This document shows, one piece after another, positions 17,889 to 26,666 of a stretch of DNA of 52,476 bases; the first letter of the stretch is position 1, and the number at the start of each line of letters is the position of its first letter. Made by a program: the position numbers and the translations under genes. This DNA comes from DSUN01 sp035527715 (GTDB taxonomy: Bacteria; Planctomycetota; PUPC01; DSUN01), in contig DATKZY010000193.1 in assembly GCA_035527715.1 (NCBI GenBank), positions 1-52,476 of the forward strand, in the 5' to 3' direction. Under the pieces are notes generated by a model. That model was not told the origin of the DNA and searched no databases. It saw only the letters and a list, made by a program, of their open reading frames with translations.

Positions 17889-19289
17889 CTAGCTGACGTC
17901 CTTCCCTCCTCGCTTGTACAACCCCTCGATCTTCTTCGAAATATCGCGGTAACTGATGTCCACCTCGAACACGCGCTTGTAGGCATCGATGGCCTGGGGG
18001 AGCCGTCCCTGGCTCTCGTGGGCCTCGCCCAGCGCGTACAGGATGTCCTTCACCTCGGGGTCCACCAGGCTCGCGCCCGCGATGGCCTTCTCGAGCTGCT
18101 CGATGGCGAGGTCCACGAGCCCCTGCTTCTGGAAGCAGATGCCCAGGCGGTAGAGCGCCGTGCGGCGGTGCCGCGGGTCGCGCGAGGCGAGCTGGAACTG
18201 CGCGGATGCCTCTTTGAAGCGCCCCGCCTCGAACAGGATGCTGGCCAGTGCGAAACGGGTCGGCAGGTCCTGCGGGCGGGCCTTGGCGCGGCGCTGGTAC
18301 TCCTCGAACCCGTACTTCATCCGCTCCCTGCGCAACTGGGGCATGCGGTCCTTCTGGCTCGGGTCGCCGGCCAGCCGCTCGATCTCTTCGTCCATTTCCG
18401 CCATGCGCAGGTCGCCCAGGCGCTCGGAGACCAGGAAGTTGTGGGGGTCAATCGCCTGGGCCTTGTCGTACTGGGCGCGGGCCTGGCTCCACTCGCGCAG
18501 CATCTTGTAGAGGTCGCCCAACTGCACCAGGTGGCGGGTGTTATTGGGGTCATTCGCCAGGTCGTTCTTCACGCGCTCGATGGCGCCCAGGACGTCCTCG
18601 CGGGTGCGGATGTCGCGCTGGGAGTCCTCGTGGCGTTTGGCGGCATCTTCGTCCTTCAGCACCTCGCGGTAGCCGCCGGTCTTCCCCACCTTGTCCCAGC
18701 CGCCCTCGACCATCGAGCGCTGGGCCGCGATGTCGCGGATCCGCACCTCCGCCTCGCGGTCGCCGGGCACCAGCTTCAGCACCTCATCGAAGCGCTCGGC
18801 GGCCAGCGGCAGCCGTTCGGTCAGCGCGTAGAGCCTGCCGAGCTTGCGCAGCACCCCCACCCGCCCGCGGAGGGCGAGGCCCTTGAGCGCCGACCCCAGG
18901 CTGGTGCGGACGTCATCGAGCACCAGGATGGCAACCTCGACGTACCCCGCCTTCTCGGCCGCACGGGCAAGCAGACGCAGCACGAGGGTGTTGAAGGGGT
19001 CGTTCTTGAGGAAGCTCTCGCACGCGATGATGGACTTCTCGTGCTTGCGGATGAGGAGGTAGATGACGGCGGCGAGCAGGTGGCCGATGCCGCGGATCCA
19101 GCCGGCGGCGCCCGACTTGGTCATGCCGCGCTCCTGGCACCTGCGGGTCTCGACCGCCCGAAGGCCCCTGCGCGCATCCACGTGCTGCGGCTGAAGCTCC
19201 AGGAGCCGCTGGTAGAGGTCTATCGCGTAGTCGAAGTTTCCCCGCTCCGCGGCCACCGCGGCCCTCTCGGTCAGCTTCGTCGCGTCCAC
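17889..19289 (-). CDS. TPR-repeat protein with one membrane span
   Basis: 466 residues. Tetratricopeptide repeats occur at the N-terminus (AAERGNFDYAIDLYQRLLELQP) and repeatedly from about residue 80 to the C-terminus (IRHLVQLGDLY-like, RRTALYRLGICFQKQGLVDLAIEQLEKAI, ILYALGEAHESQGRLPQAIDAYKRVFEV). A hydrophobic segment at about 62-76 (GIGHLLAAVIYLLI) may anchor it. The function is scaffold-like and unknown. The start is GTG 19289, fixed by GAGGAGG 5 nt upstream. It heads the rpsT-tldD-tldE unit and has its own strong promoter about 60 nt upstream. Confidence 0.85.
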   Translation of the reverse strand: MDATKLTERAAVAAERGNFDYAIDLYQRLLELQPQHVDARRGLRAVETRRCQERGMTKSGAAGWIRGIGHLLAAVIYLLIRKHEKSIIACESFLKNDPFNTLVLRLLARAAEKAGYVEVAILVLDDVRTSLGSALKGLALRGRVGVLRKLGRLYALTERLPLAAERFDEVLKLVPGDREAEVRIRDIAAQRSMVEGGWDKVGKTGGYREVLKDEDAAKRHEDSQRDIRTREDVLGAIERVKNDLANDPNNTRHLVQLGDLYKMLREWSQARAQYDKAQAIDPHNFLVSERLGDLRMAEMDEEIERLAGDPSQKDRMPQLRRERMKYGFEEYQRRAKARPQDLPTRFALASILFEAGRFKEASAQFQLASRDPRHRRTALYRLGICFQKQGLVDLAIEQLEKAIAGASLVDPEVKDILYALGEAHESQGRLPQAIDAYKRVFEVDISYRDISKKIEGLYKRGGKDVS

Positions 19290-19350
19290 GCCGGCCTCCT
19301 CTCAGGCCTCATCCTGCCTCGCGCGCTTCACGGCACCTTCAGAATAGCTA

Positions 19351-19379
19351 ATTCTATCGCAGCCACGCGCGGTTGTCAA
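19351..19379 (-). promoter_or_regulatory. Strong sigma-70-type promoter for the TPR-rpsT-tldD-tldE unit
   Basis: Read on the minus strand: TTGACA (19379-19374 region), a 17-bp spacer and TAGAAT (19356-19351). The -35 is perfect and the -10 matches 5 of 6 consensus bases, leaving a leader of about 55 nt before GTG 19289. Confidence 0.7.
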
Positions 19380-19647
19380 ACGCGGCAGAGCCCACAGCAG
19401 CCGTGAAGAGTCCAGCCCTGCGTGCGCGGAGGAGGGCGCCGAAGAGGCGGACCGGGTGGACGTTGGCGTGGTAGGGCGGGAGTCTTCGCGCTGTGCCGCG
19501 TGCGGCAGTAGGCGAGGTCGCCGGGATTCGGAGGCGGCGGCGGATGACCACGAGCGAGCCGTCGCTGAGGGGGCCGACGGTGGCCAGCTTCTGGAGGCCT
19601 GCGGCGACCTCGCGACGATAGGCGTTGGCACTCTTCCCGAAGCGCAT
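19354..19647 (-). CDS. Small hypothetical protein, possibly a decayed gene
   Basis: 97 residues from ATG 19647, which has AGGAG at the right distance. The first 35 residues (AYRREVAAGLQKLATVGPLSDGSLVVIRR) look like genuine coding sequence and loosely resemble the start of small DUF6788-type proteins. The remaining residues are compositionally different (SPTAARGTARRLPPYH), and the cysteines expected in that family are missing, so a frameshift is possible. The stop overlaps the promoter of the TPR unit. This is the only candidate in the 415-nt gap 19290-19704; it could also be spurious. Confidence 0.35.
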   Translation of the reverse strand: MRFGKSANAYRREVAAGLQKLATVGPLSDGSLVVIRRRLRIPATSPTAARGTARRLPPYHANVHPVRLFGALLRARRAGLFTAAVGSAAFDNRAWLR

Positions 19648-19704
19648 GGGCATCTCCTGGGCTGCGTTGCCGCCGTCAGCGGGCCGGATGCAAGGCGCGA
19701 TGCC

Positions 19705-22700
19705 TCACCTGTAGGCTTCGACCTCGCTGAGGCCGCTGGGAGCGCTGTCGCTGGTGTAGGCGTGGACGCCGAGCACTCGCACGGGCCCTGGCCCGAGCGA
19801 AGTCGAGGGCTCGCCCGACAGGGGGAAGAGGCGCCAGAACTGGTCGCTGCCCACGACGCCTGCGAGCACGACGCCACTGGTGGAGTCGCTGGAGTCGAAG
19901 CCCGAGAAGACCGTGAGGTTGACGGCGACCTCCGCCTGGCTGGCGACGCGGTCGTAGGTGGCGACGAGCGTGAGCTTCGTGGGAGTCTTGAGGTCCACGG
20001 TGAGCCACGAACCGCGATAGGGGGCGAAGGTGCCCTGGGCGCTCGCCCACGGCTTGATCCTGCCGAACCGCTTGCCGTCCACGGCCTCCAAGGCGTCCAC
20101 CATGGGCTTCAGCCACTGGCCTGCGACCGAATCGGGGTCGGTGTTGAACCACCAGACCGTGCAGTCCTTCATCGCCCCTGGGGCGGCGCTGTCGCCCTCC
20201 AGCTCGGTGAGGGCGCCGCCGAGGTCGTCGCCGTCCTCCTTCACCACCTCGGTGCCGGAGGACTTGGGCGGGCGAACGTGTGCGACGTTGGCGCTCGGCC
20301 AGCGGAAGCTCCACACCGAGCACTCGGCCACCTCGACAGGCCCATCGGACGCCACGGTCGCCTTCCCACTCGGACCGCGGAATGGGATGTCCACCTCGCG
20401 CCACTCGGGCGTCGGCAGGTCGAGGACGAACTCCTCGCGGCCATCCCTGCCCTCGGTGACCACAGTCAGTTTCTTGTTCCCCTCAGGGCGACGATAGACG
20501 AGGTGCAGGAAGCACTCCTTGGCTTCCCGGGACGGGGCAAGCTCGATGGCGCCGCCGGCTGGATGAAGGGTCAGGCCGAACGCCCTCCGCCCCTCCCCTG
20601 CCGGCTTCCATGCGGCTAACTGCCTGGCGTCGAGGCGTTCCTTAGCCAGGGCAAGGGTGCCCGGGCCGCGGTAGTCCCACGGGGCGGGATGGTTTGTGGT
20701 GCGGGCTTCAGCCCGTATCTCATGCCTCTCGCGGTCGGCAGCCTCGGTTACATTCGTCCGCCACGTCTCCTTGCCGTTGGCGTCGAGGAGGAGGAGTGAG
20801 CCGTCGCTCGTCGCCACGAGGATACCCGCCTTCGTCGCCGCGACGAACGGGTCAACACCCCCGACTTGGGCCGTCCACTTCGGCGCCCCGTCGGGGCCGA
20901 AGGCACGCACCTCGCCTTCCCGCGTGCCCACGACGACGAGCGAGCCATCGGGGCTCACACAGCCCGAGGACACGGCTGGGCAAGCCAGCCGTGCCACAGT
21001 CTTCCCGCGGGCGATGAGGAGGAGGTTCTTGAAGGCGAAGGCGGCGACGGAGCCGTCGTCGGCGATCCACGTGCCGACGCCCTCGCGTGGGCCGAAGCGG
21101 CCCCGGCCGTCGTCCTTCGTTCCCTCGATGACGACCTCGTCGCGGGCGACCACCTTGCCCGCTTTGTCCACCACGTAGACCCGGCCATCGAAGTCGGCCA
21201 GGGCCGTCACCGCCCCGTCCTTCGCCACGGCGGCGAAGCCGGTGAGCGCGGCGTACGGTGAGCGCCGCTCCTTGTCCTCTCTCAGGCGCCAGACTATCTT
21301 GCCCGTAGCCACTTCGAGGAGGATCGCCTCGCATGAGGTGGGCGTGAAGGCGGGGTAGCCCATGCCGCTGAAGCGCGGACGCGTGTCCATCGTGAGGAAC
21401 AGGTAGCGGCTGTCGGGGGAGAAGGTCGCGCCCACGGGGAACCGGGGCGTACGAATCTCGTGGCGGAAGCGGACGTGGGGCACGTCGTCGTAGCGCTTCC
21501 ACACCGTCTCGCCCAGCTTGCCGACGAGTATCCCCGCTGCCCGGCCGAAGGCCGCGGTCACGCCGTCGGGCGCAACGGGGAAGCCGCCCTGGTAGTCGGG
21601 TGGGAAGCGCTCGGTCGGCCCCGCGTAGGCGGTCACGGTGGCAGCCAGCGTGCCGTCCGTGCCGATGCAGCGGAGGATCACGTCGTGCGCGGTCGGGTAG
21701 TGCCAGCCGGGGTGCGTGGCGGTGACCTTGAACTCGAGCGCCCAGAGGCGCCCCTGCGAGTCGATCCGCAATTGCGGCAGCATCTTTGTCTCCGCCGCCA
21801 CCGTGCCCGTCACCTTGCCGCTCTCGTCCACGAACGCGATGGTGTCCTTCTTCCCGTTGAGGATGGCGACAGCCTTGCCCTCGGGTGTGGCGAGGAGCCG
21901 CCGGAAGCGGCGTATGGGCGTGAAGTTGCGGTAGGGCTGGGGCACCGGCGTCGCCTGGTTGCCTGTCGCACCCAACAACCGGGCTTCGTCGGCAACCCGG
22001 ACTCCTTCGACTGGCTCCTTCTCCGTAGCGACCGCCGCCAGACGTTCAGCAGCCTTGGCGATCCCTTGCAGGTCGTTGCCGACTACGGCGACGACCTGAC
22101 GGTCAGCCATGAAGGGGCTGAAGCAGACGACGAGTCTCCCCTGCCCTCTCCCCGGCACGTTCGGCGTCTCCATCCACGGCGTCACGGCTCGCAGGCTCTC
22201 GGCCAGCATGCCGCCCGAGAAAACAATGCAGTCGCTACCCACCATCCACGGAGGGGCAATCTCGGCGTAGCCGCCGCGCTCGGGCTCGTGCGAGCGCGTC
22301 TTCTTGTTGATGTAGGGCTGCAAGTCCTGACGATAGCCGATGAGCCGCCCCGCCTCGATCTCCTTCAGTCGTGCCGTGTCCTCCGGCCGGGGATACCAGC
22401 GAACGGGGATCGTGTCGTACTCCTCCGGCTCCACTTCCCAGAGCCTCGCCTTGACGCCGGCTGCGGCGAGGGCCTCAGTGAGCAAGCGCGCCGTCCGCAC
22501 GAGTTCCCACTGATTGGGCTCCGCTATGACCAGTTTCTCCCCCGGGCGCCCCAGGAAGGAGCGGAGGTGCTGGGGGTTGACGATGTGGACATCACCAACT
22601 GGCTCGGCAACCGCGGGGGTGGCAATCGGCTCCAGCCTCTCATCCAGCGTTGCCGTCAGGCCGGTAAGGAGTTCCTGAGCAGTGATCTTCCAGGCGCCGG

Positions 22701-25700
22701 GCTTCTCAAGAGCGGCGATGGGGAACTCTACTTCAGCGTCTTCCGCCGAGCCGAAGATGGTGCGGCGGAGTGCCCCAGCCGCATCGTGGAGAAGGTACCG
22801 AACAGGGACGTGGCCAAGAGAAGGCCCTCCCTTACTGGTCAGGACAGCACACGAGACCTCGAAGCGCCATCCCACGCCGCGGTCACGTTGCAGACTGGCC
22901 ACCCTGGCCAATGCCAAGTTAATGATCCGCGGTGCTGCCTTGTACGCGGCCAGCACCGTCGTCGGCTCGGTGATGAGGTCCACGGCTACCTCGGTTCGCC
23001 CGCCCTTCTCAGAAGCCGGCAGCGTGATCTGCTTCACGAGATCGCGGACCACCCAGCCCGTGCCTTCGAGCGAGACGGGCAGCTTCTCGGTCGGCTCGAA
23101 GAAGTCGGAGTGCTTGCCCTTGACGTCGGCGATGACGACGACGTAGCGCACTGGCGGGGCATCAAGCGTCACCACAATGCCGCGGTCGGGGTCGGTCGCG
23201 GCGAGGGGCGGAACGCCGGTCTTGGCTAGCGCGTCGGCGAGGGGCTGGCGCCAGTTGGCCTCGAACTCCTCCCAGAGCTGGGCGTGGCACTTGCCCTGGA
23301 AGCCGGAGAGTTGCCAGATGTGCTTGATGGCCTTGGGGACGACGAGGGCGTCGGGCACCTTCGCCCGGCAGTCGCCCGTCATCACCACCTTGCCGCCGCG
23401 CTTCTGGAACGCCTCGATGGCCTTCAGCGTCTCGGGCACCCAGGGCTGCTGCTGGCGGACGATGAAGAGGACCTTCGTCGTGGCGGGGATGCCGGCCTTC
23501 AGCACGTCCTGCTCGGCGACGACGACGGGGGCGCAGCCGAGGCGCGTGAGGTGGCAGTAGAGGGCGTGATAGGCGTAGTACGTGCGGTCGCCGAACGCCT
23601 GCTCGGCGTCGGTGGCGAGGATGGCGAAGCGGGCGTCGGGCTTGGCGTGCGTGGCGATGGCGCCGTACTGGCCGCAGAAGGCCATGCCCGTGCCGCGGCG
23701 GGCCAGCTCGTCGAGGCCTGCCTCGGCCTGCATCGGCACGCCCCCGCCATCGAGGCCACGGCCGAAGGCGTGGAAGAGGTCCTTCATCTTCCCCTCGGCC
23801 GACGTGCCCCAGCAAGTGGTGATCCAGGCGGGCTGGCCGGGGAAGTTGCCCTTCGCCCAGTCGGTGGCGAATGCGGCGGACATCGGCCAGTTGCCGAAGT
23901 CGGTGTACGTCTCGTAGCACGAGGCATTCATGTCGCCGAACAGGTAGCGTGTGGGCTTGCCGGCGTCGTGCCCGGCGTTCTCGAAGAGCGTGCAAACGGT
24001 GCCCGGCCGCACCTGACGGACGGCGTCGTTGTAGAGCTTGTTGTGGTGTCCGAAGCCGAGGCGCATCTGCGCGTGCCAGTAGTCCACCGCATCCCGCATG
24101 ATCTTCAGCGCCTTCTCGCGGGTCACGGGGTCGTCGGGGAACTTGTTTGCCTGGTACCACTTGCGTTCGTCGCGGGTGGGGTTGCGGAAGCCCGCCTTGG
24201 CGACGGCGTCGGCCAGGGCGCGGTTGCGGTCGCCCACGTGGGCGTCGCACGGCACGCCCCCCTCGGCGTAGCCGAAGAGGGCGGGGAACCAACTGTAGTT
24301 GATGCCGGAGAACGACGGGTAGTCGGCCGCCTGCTGGGTGAAGACCTGCATGTGGCGGATCATGCGGTCCACCGACGGCTTGTAGCTGTGGTGGTAGGAG
24401 AGCGTCTCCAGGTACATCCCCGGCCCGCGAAGTGGCGTGAGGTCAATCAGGCGAATCTGGTGGCGAAGGAGGCGTTCGAGAAGCACGTCGTTGGGGGCCT
24501 GCCGAATGGCCAGCTCGGCGGGCCCGGCGGTCTGCTTCAGGGCATTGGGATCGATCCGGGGCATCTTGGTGTCGAGGATGCTCGTGTGGCCCGTGCACGA
24601 GGCCATCTCGACGCCCGCATTGCGGAGGACCTCCAGCCCGTCATCCGTGGCCGGCCAGCAGCCCGTGCAGCCGCTCATCGTGTGGACGAAGAAGGGGCTG
24701 CGGCTGACCCACGGCACCACGGTGAACGGAATCGCCTCGCTCTTGCTGCCGCCCGCCTCGACCCGGAGGCGGTAGTCGCCGGGCGGGATGGCCCCCATCT
24801 GGATCGTGAGCAGCCGGGAGTCGAACTCGCACTGCTCTACGGCGGGCAGCGTCACCCTGCCGAGGACCAGCGGCTTCGCGTCGGCCGGGGCCGCCTGGGC
24901 GCACAACACCGCAGCCTCGCCGCCCTTGTGGCCCCTCGACGCAATGATCGCGAACACGGCCTCCTCGGTATCGGCAAAGACGCTCCGCTGTCGGTGCGAG
25001 ACGAGCCACAGCCTGCCCGCGGGCGCTCTCGGCAGGCCGAGCGGCCGGGGCTGTTCCTTGACGGTCAGCCGTAGCCCGTCTCCCACGACTTTCACGCCAT
25101 CGGGCAGGGACTTGCCCTCGACCCCGCCTTCCGGCGTGACCTCGAAGTCGCCGAGGCTCGAGTTGTACTTCACGCCGATCGGCAACCACACGATGAGGGG
25201 GTTGAAGCGGGTTTCGTGCCGCAGCAACGGCATCTGGCCGCAGCGAAGCGAGATGGCCGTGGGCACGGGGGCCCCTGCTTCATCCACGGCGTCCAGGCGG
25301 ACCCGCGCGCAGCGGATCCGCACTTCGCCCTCCGTAAGCAGAATGGCGGGATGTGGGGAGCGCGGCGTGCCGTTCTTGACGCTGAGCGGGATACTGCCGG
25401 GGCTGAGGGTGTGCTCCCCCTCACTGAGTTCCTTCCTGCCCCGCGTGGGGTAGACGGTCCGCACCCCGACCTCCCCCTCCGCCACGACCTCGCGCGGAGC
25501 GATCACGTCGTCGCCGTCGAGCTGGATGCGGACGGGACACGTCTCGGCGGCGGCATAGGCAGGGATGACGCGCCAGAACTGGCGGGAGGCGAGGCCCTCC
25601 GCCGGCTTGTCGGCGACCACTAGGCGGAAGAGCGTGCCCGTCCCGGCCGTCTCGGCGGCGTCGAGCTCATTCCCCGCTGCTTGGGGCCCCCCGTCGCCCG

Positions 25701-25878
25701 GCGGCTGAGCGCCGCGGATAGGACCAGCCAGAGAGGCCAGGCAAAGGACGACGGAGACACGGAACGCCGCTGCGGCACGTGGGACGTGGCGGGTAACCAA
25801 TCCGCAATCCCGACCATTTCCGATTCCGGATTCCGGATGTCGGATTCCAATCCGCGATCCGCAATCCACAATCCGCAA
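19705..25878 (-). CDS. Giant exported protein: glycosidase-like region, beta-propeller and C-terminal discoidin-like domain
   Basis: 2057 residues. After an N-terminal export signal (AFRVSVVLCLASLAGPIRGAQ), residues about 40-400 are beta-rich. Residues about 400-950 look like a glycoside-hydrolase-type barrel plus a GATase-like (beta-galactosidase trimerisation-like) segment (AIEAFQKRGGKVVMTGDCRAK). Residues about 1080-1280 are an uncharacterised alpha/beta region. Residues about 1290-1720 are WD/PQQ-like propeller strands (VSPDGSLVVVGTREGEVRAFGPDG, ILVATSDGSLLLLDANGKETW). The last 150 or so resemble an F5/8 (discoidin) carbohydrate-binding domain ending in SGLSEVEAYR. It probably binds and processes polysaccharide outside the cytoplasm; catalytic residues are not identified. 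The first 25 or so residues are encoded by heptamer repeats, so the true start may be TTG at 25800. Confidence 0.8.
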   Translation of the reverse strand: MRIVDCGSRIGIRHPESGIGNGRDCGLVTRHVPRAAAAFRVSVVLCLASLAGPIRGAQPPGDGGPQAAGNELDAAETAGTGTLFRLVVADKPAEGLASRQFWRVIPAYAAAETCPVRIQLDGDDVIAPREVVAEGEVGVRTVYPTRGRKELSEGEHTLSPGSIPLSVKNGTPRSPHPAILLTEGEVRIRCARVRLDAVDEAGAPVPTAISLRCGQMPLLRHETRFNPLIVWLPIGVKYNSSLGDFEVTPEGGVEGKSLPDGVKVVGDGLRLTVKEQPRPLGLPRAPAGRLWLVSHRQRSVFADTEEAVFAIIASRGHKGGEAAVLCAQAAPADAKPLVLGRVTLPAVEQCEFDSRLLTIQMGAIPPGDYRLRVEAGGSKSEAIPFTVVPWVSRSPFFVHTMSGCTGCWPATDDGLEVLRNAGVEMASCTGHTSILDTKMPRIDPNALKQTAGPAELAIRQAPNDVLLERLLRHQIRLIDLTPLRGPGMYLETLSYHHSYKPSVDRMIRHMQVFTQQAADYPSFSGINYSWFPALFGYAEGGVPCDAHVGDRNRALADAVAKAGFRNPTRDERKWYQANKFPDDPVTREKALKIMRDAVDYWHAQMRLGFGHHNKLYNDAVRQVRPGTVCTLFENAGHDAGKPTRYLFGDMNASCYETYTDFGNWPMSAAFATDWAKGNFPGQPAWITTCWGTSAEGKMKDLFHAFGRGLDGGGVPMQAEAGLDELARRGTGMAFCGQYGAIATHAKPDARFAILATDAEQAFGDRTYYAYHALYCHLTRLGCAPVVVAEQDVLKAGIPATTKVLFIVRQQQPWVPETLKAIEAFQKRGGKVVMTGDCRAKVPDALVVPKAIKHIWQLSGFQGKCHAQLWEEFEANWRQPLADALAKTGVPPLAATDPDRGIVVTLDAPPVRYVVVIADVKGKHSDFFEPTEKLPVSLEGTGWVVRDLVKQITLPASEKGGRTEVAVDLITEPTTVLAAYKAAPRIINLALARVASLQRDRGVGWRFEVSCAVLTSKGGPSLGHVPVRYLLHDAAGALRRTIFGSAEDAEVEFPIAALEKPGAWKITAQELLTGLTATLDERLEPIATPAVAEPVGDVHIVNPQHLRSFLGRPGEKLVIAEPNQWELVRTARLLTEALAAAGVKARLWEVEPEEYDTIPVRWYPRPEDTARLKEIEAGRLIGYRQDLQPYINKKTRSHEPERGGYAEIAPPWMVGSDCIVFSGGMLAESLRAVTPWMETPNVPGRGQGRLVVCFSPFMADRQVVAVVGNDLQGIAKAAERLAAVATEKEPVEGVRVADEARLLGATGNQATPVPQPYRNFTPIRRFRRLLATPEGKAVAILNGKKDTIAFVDESGKVTGTVAAETKMLPQLRIDSQGRLWALEFKVTATHPGWHYPTAHDVILRCIGTDGTLAATVTAYAGPTERFPPDYQGGFPVAPDGVTAAFGRAAGILVGKLGETVWKRYDDVPHVRFRHEIRTPRFPVGATFSPDSRYLFLTMDTRPRFSGMGYPAFTPTSCEAILLEVATGKIVWRLREDKERRSPYAALTGFAAVAKDGAVTALADFDGRVYVVDKAGKVVARDEVVIEGTKDDGRGRFGPREGVGTWIADDGSVAAFAFKNLLLIARGKTVARLACPAVSSGCVSPDGSLVVVGTREGEVRAFGPDGAPKWTAQVGGVDPFVAATKAGILVATSDGSLLLLDANGKETWRTNVTEAADRERHEIRAEARTTNHPAPWDYRGPGTLALAKERLDARQLAAWKPAGEGRRAFGLTLHPAGGAIELAPSREAKECFLHLVYRRPEGNKKLTVVTEGRDGREEFVLDLPTPEWREVDIPFRGPSGKATVASDGPVEVAECSVWSFRWPSANVAHVRPPKSSGTEVVKEDGDDLGGALTELEGDSAAPGAMKDCTVWWFNTDPDSVAGQWLKPMVDALEAVDGKRFGRIKPWASAQGTFAPYRGSWLTVDLKTPTKLTLVATYDRVASQAEVAVNLTVFSGFDSSDSTSGVVLAGVVGSDQFWRLFPLSGEPSTSLGPGPVRVLGVHAYTSDSAPSGLSEVEAYR

Positions 25879-25881
25879 TCC
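25799..25881. repeat. Heptamer repeat tract at the 5' end of the giant gene
   Basis: AATCCGC/GATCCGC/AATCCAC and GATTCCG units in 7-nt steps run across the annotated start of the giant gene. Because 7 is not a multiple of 3, three units give a 7-residue peptide period. The related heptamer GAAATCG is tandem at 30931-30964 inside another gene. Confidence 0.75.
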
Positions 25882-25890
25882 TCCCGTTTG

Positions 25891-26628
25891 CTACTTGCCC
25901 GGCAACTGCGGCGGGGGCGGAGGGGGCGCCGGGGCGCTCGGGGGGGCCTGCCAGACCCCGGGCGGCATCGCGCCTGGCTTGGAGCCTGCGAAGAACGATC
26001 CGACGAGCAGCACCAGCCCCAGCCCCGCCACACAGAGGCCAGGGATGAAGAGGGCCATGACCGGGCCGCTGATGACGGTCCTGGGCGCGGGCATTGTGTA
26101 GACGATCACCCTGCGCGACTCATCCCACTTGGCGTTGGTGGCGCGTTCGGGCAGAATGCCCTTGGTGGTGCCGCGGACGTTGCCCGTCGGGGTGCCGGCG
26201 GCCTCGCTGAAGTAGAACGTGCTTTCCTTCTCGTTGAACGTGGTGAAGATGGACCCCTTGGTGACGAGGACTTCCCAGTGGTTCCCCATGTTCTTCGCTG
26301 CGCCCAGCGTGGTCATGGAGAAGGTGACCGTCCGGTTCGCGTCGTCCCAGTCCGCCTTCTTCTCCACCACCTCGGTGTCGGCCCGGGACGAGGCGGTGTT
26401 GCGCAGCAGCAGGTAGAGGTTCGACACGTTGTCGTGCAGATTCTGGTACTGGAGCATGGGCATGGTGAGCTTGATGGTGGCGGCCATATCGCCATTGGGC
26501 TTGAGGCGAAACGTGCCATCGTAGAAGGTCTCGGCCCCCTGGCCGAACGCGGCCTGCGCCGCCAGGCCAGCCACGAAGAGGAAGCCACACACCCGCACCG
26601 CCACGCCACTCAGGGGCTTTCGCAACAT
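25891..26628 (-). CDS. Exported protein with C-terminal membrane anchor, unknown function
   Basis: 245 residues. N-terminal signal (VRVCGFLFVAGLAAQAAFGQ) and a beta-rich domain (GTFRLKPNGDMAATIKLTMPM, RTVTFSMTTLGAAKNMGNHWEV, FYFSEAAGTPTGNVRG). A C-terminal hydrophobic helix (ALFIPGLCVAGLGLVLLVGSFFAG) is followed by a proline-rich tail (PSAPAPPPPPPQLPGK). I do not recognise the family. ATG 26628 has AGGAGA about 6 nt upstream; a longer open frame to 26805 lies within the next gene's end and has no such site. It follows the transglutaminase-like gene by 38 nt, and the two are probably co-transcribed. The outer domain would face the periplasm. Confidence 0.75.
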   Translation of the reverse strand: MLRKPLSGVAVRVCGFLFVAGLAAQAAFGQGAETFYDGTFRLKPNGDMAATIKLTMPMLQYQNLHDNVSNLYLLLRNTASSRADTEVVEKKADWDDANRTVTFSMTTLGAAKNMGNHWEVLVTKGSIFTTFNEKESTFYFSEAAGTPTGNVRGTTKGILPERATNAKWDESRRVIVYTMPAPRTVISGPVMALFIPGLCVAGLGLVLLVGSFFAGSKPGAMPPGVWQAPPSAPAPPPPPPQLPGK

Positions 26629-26666
26629 CGAAGGTCTCCTAGCTGGGATTCCGGGAGAGGCGTCGC

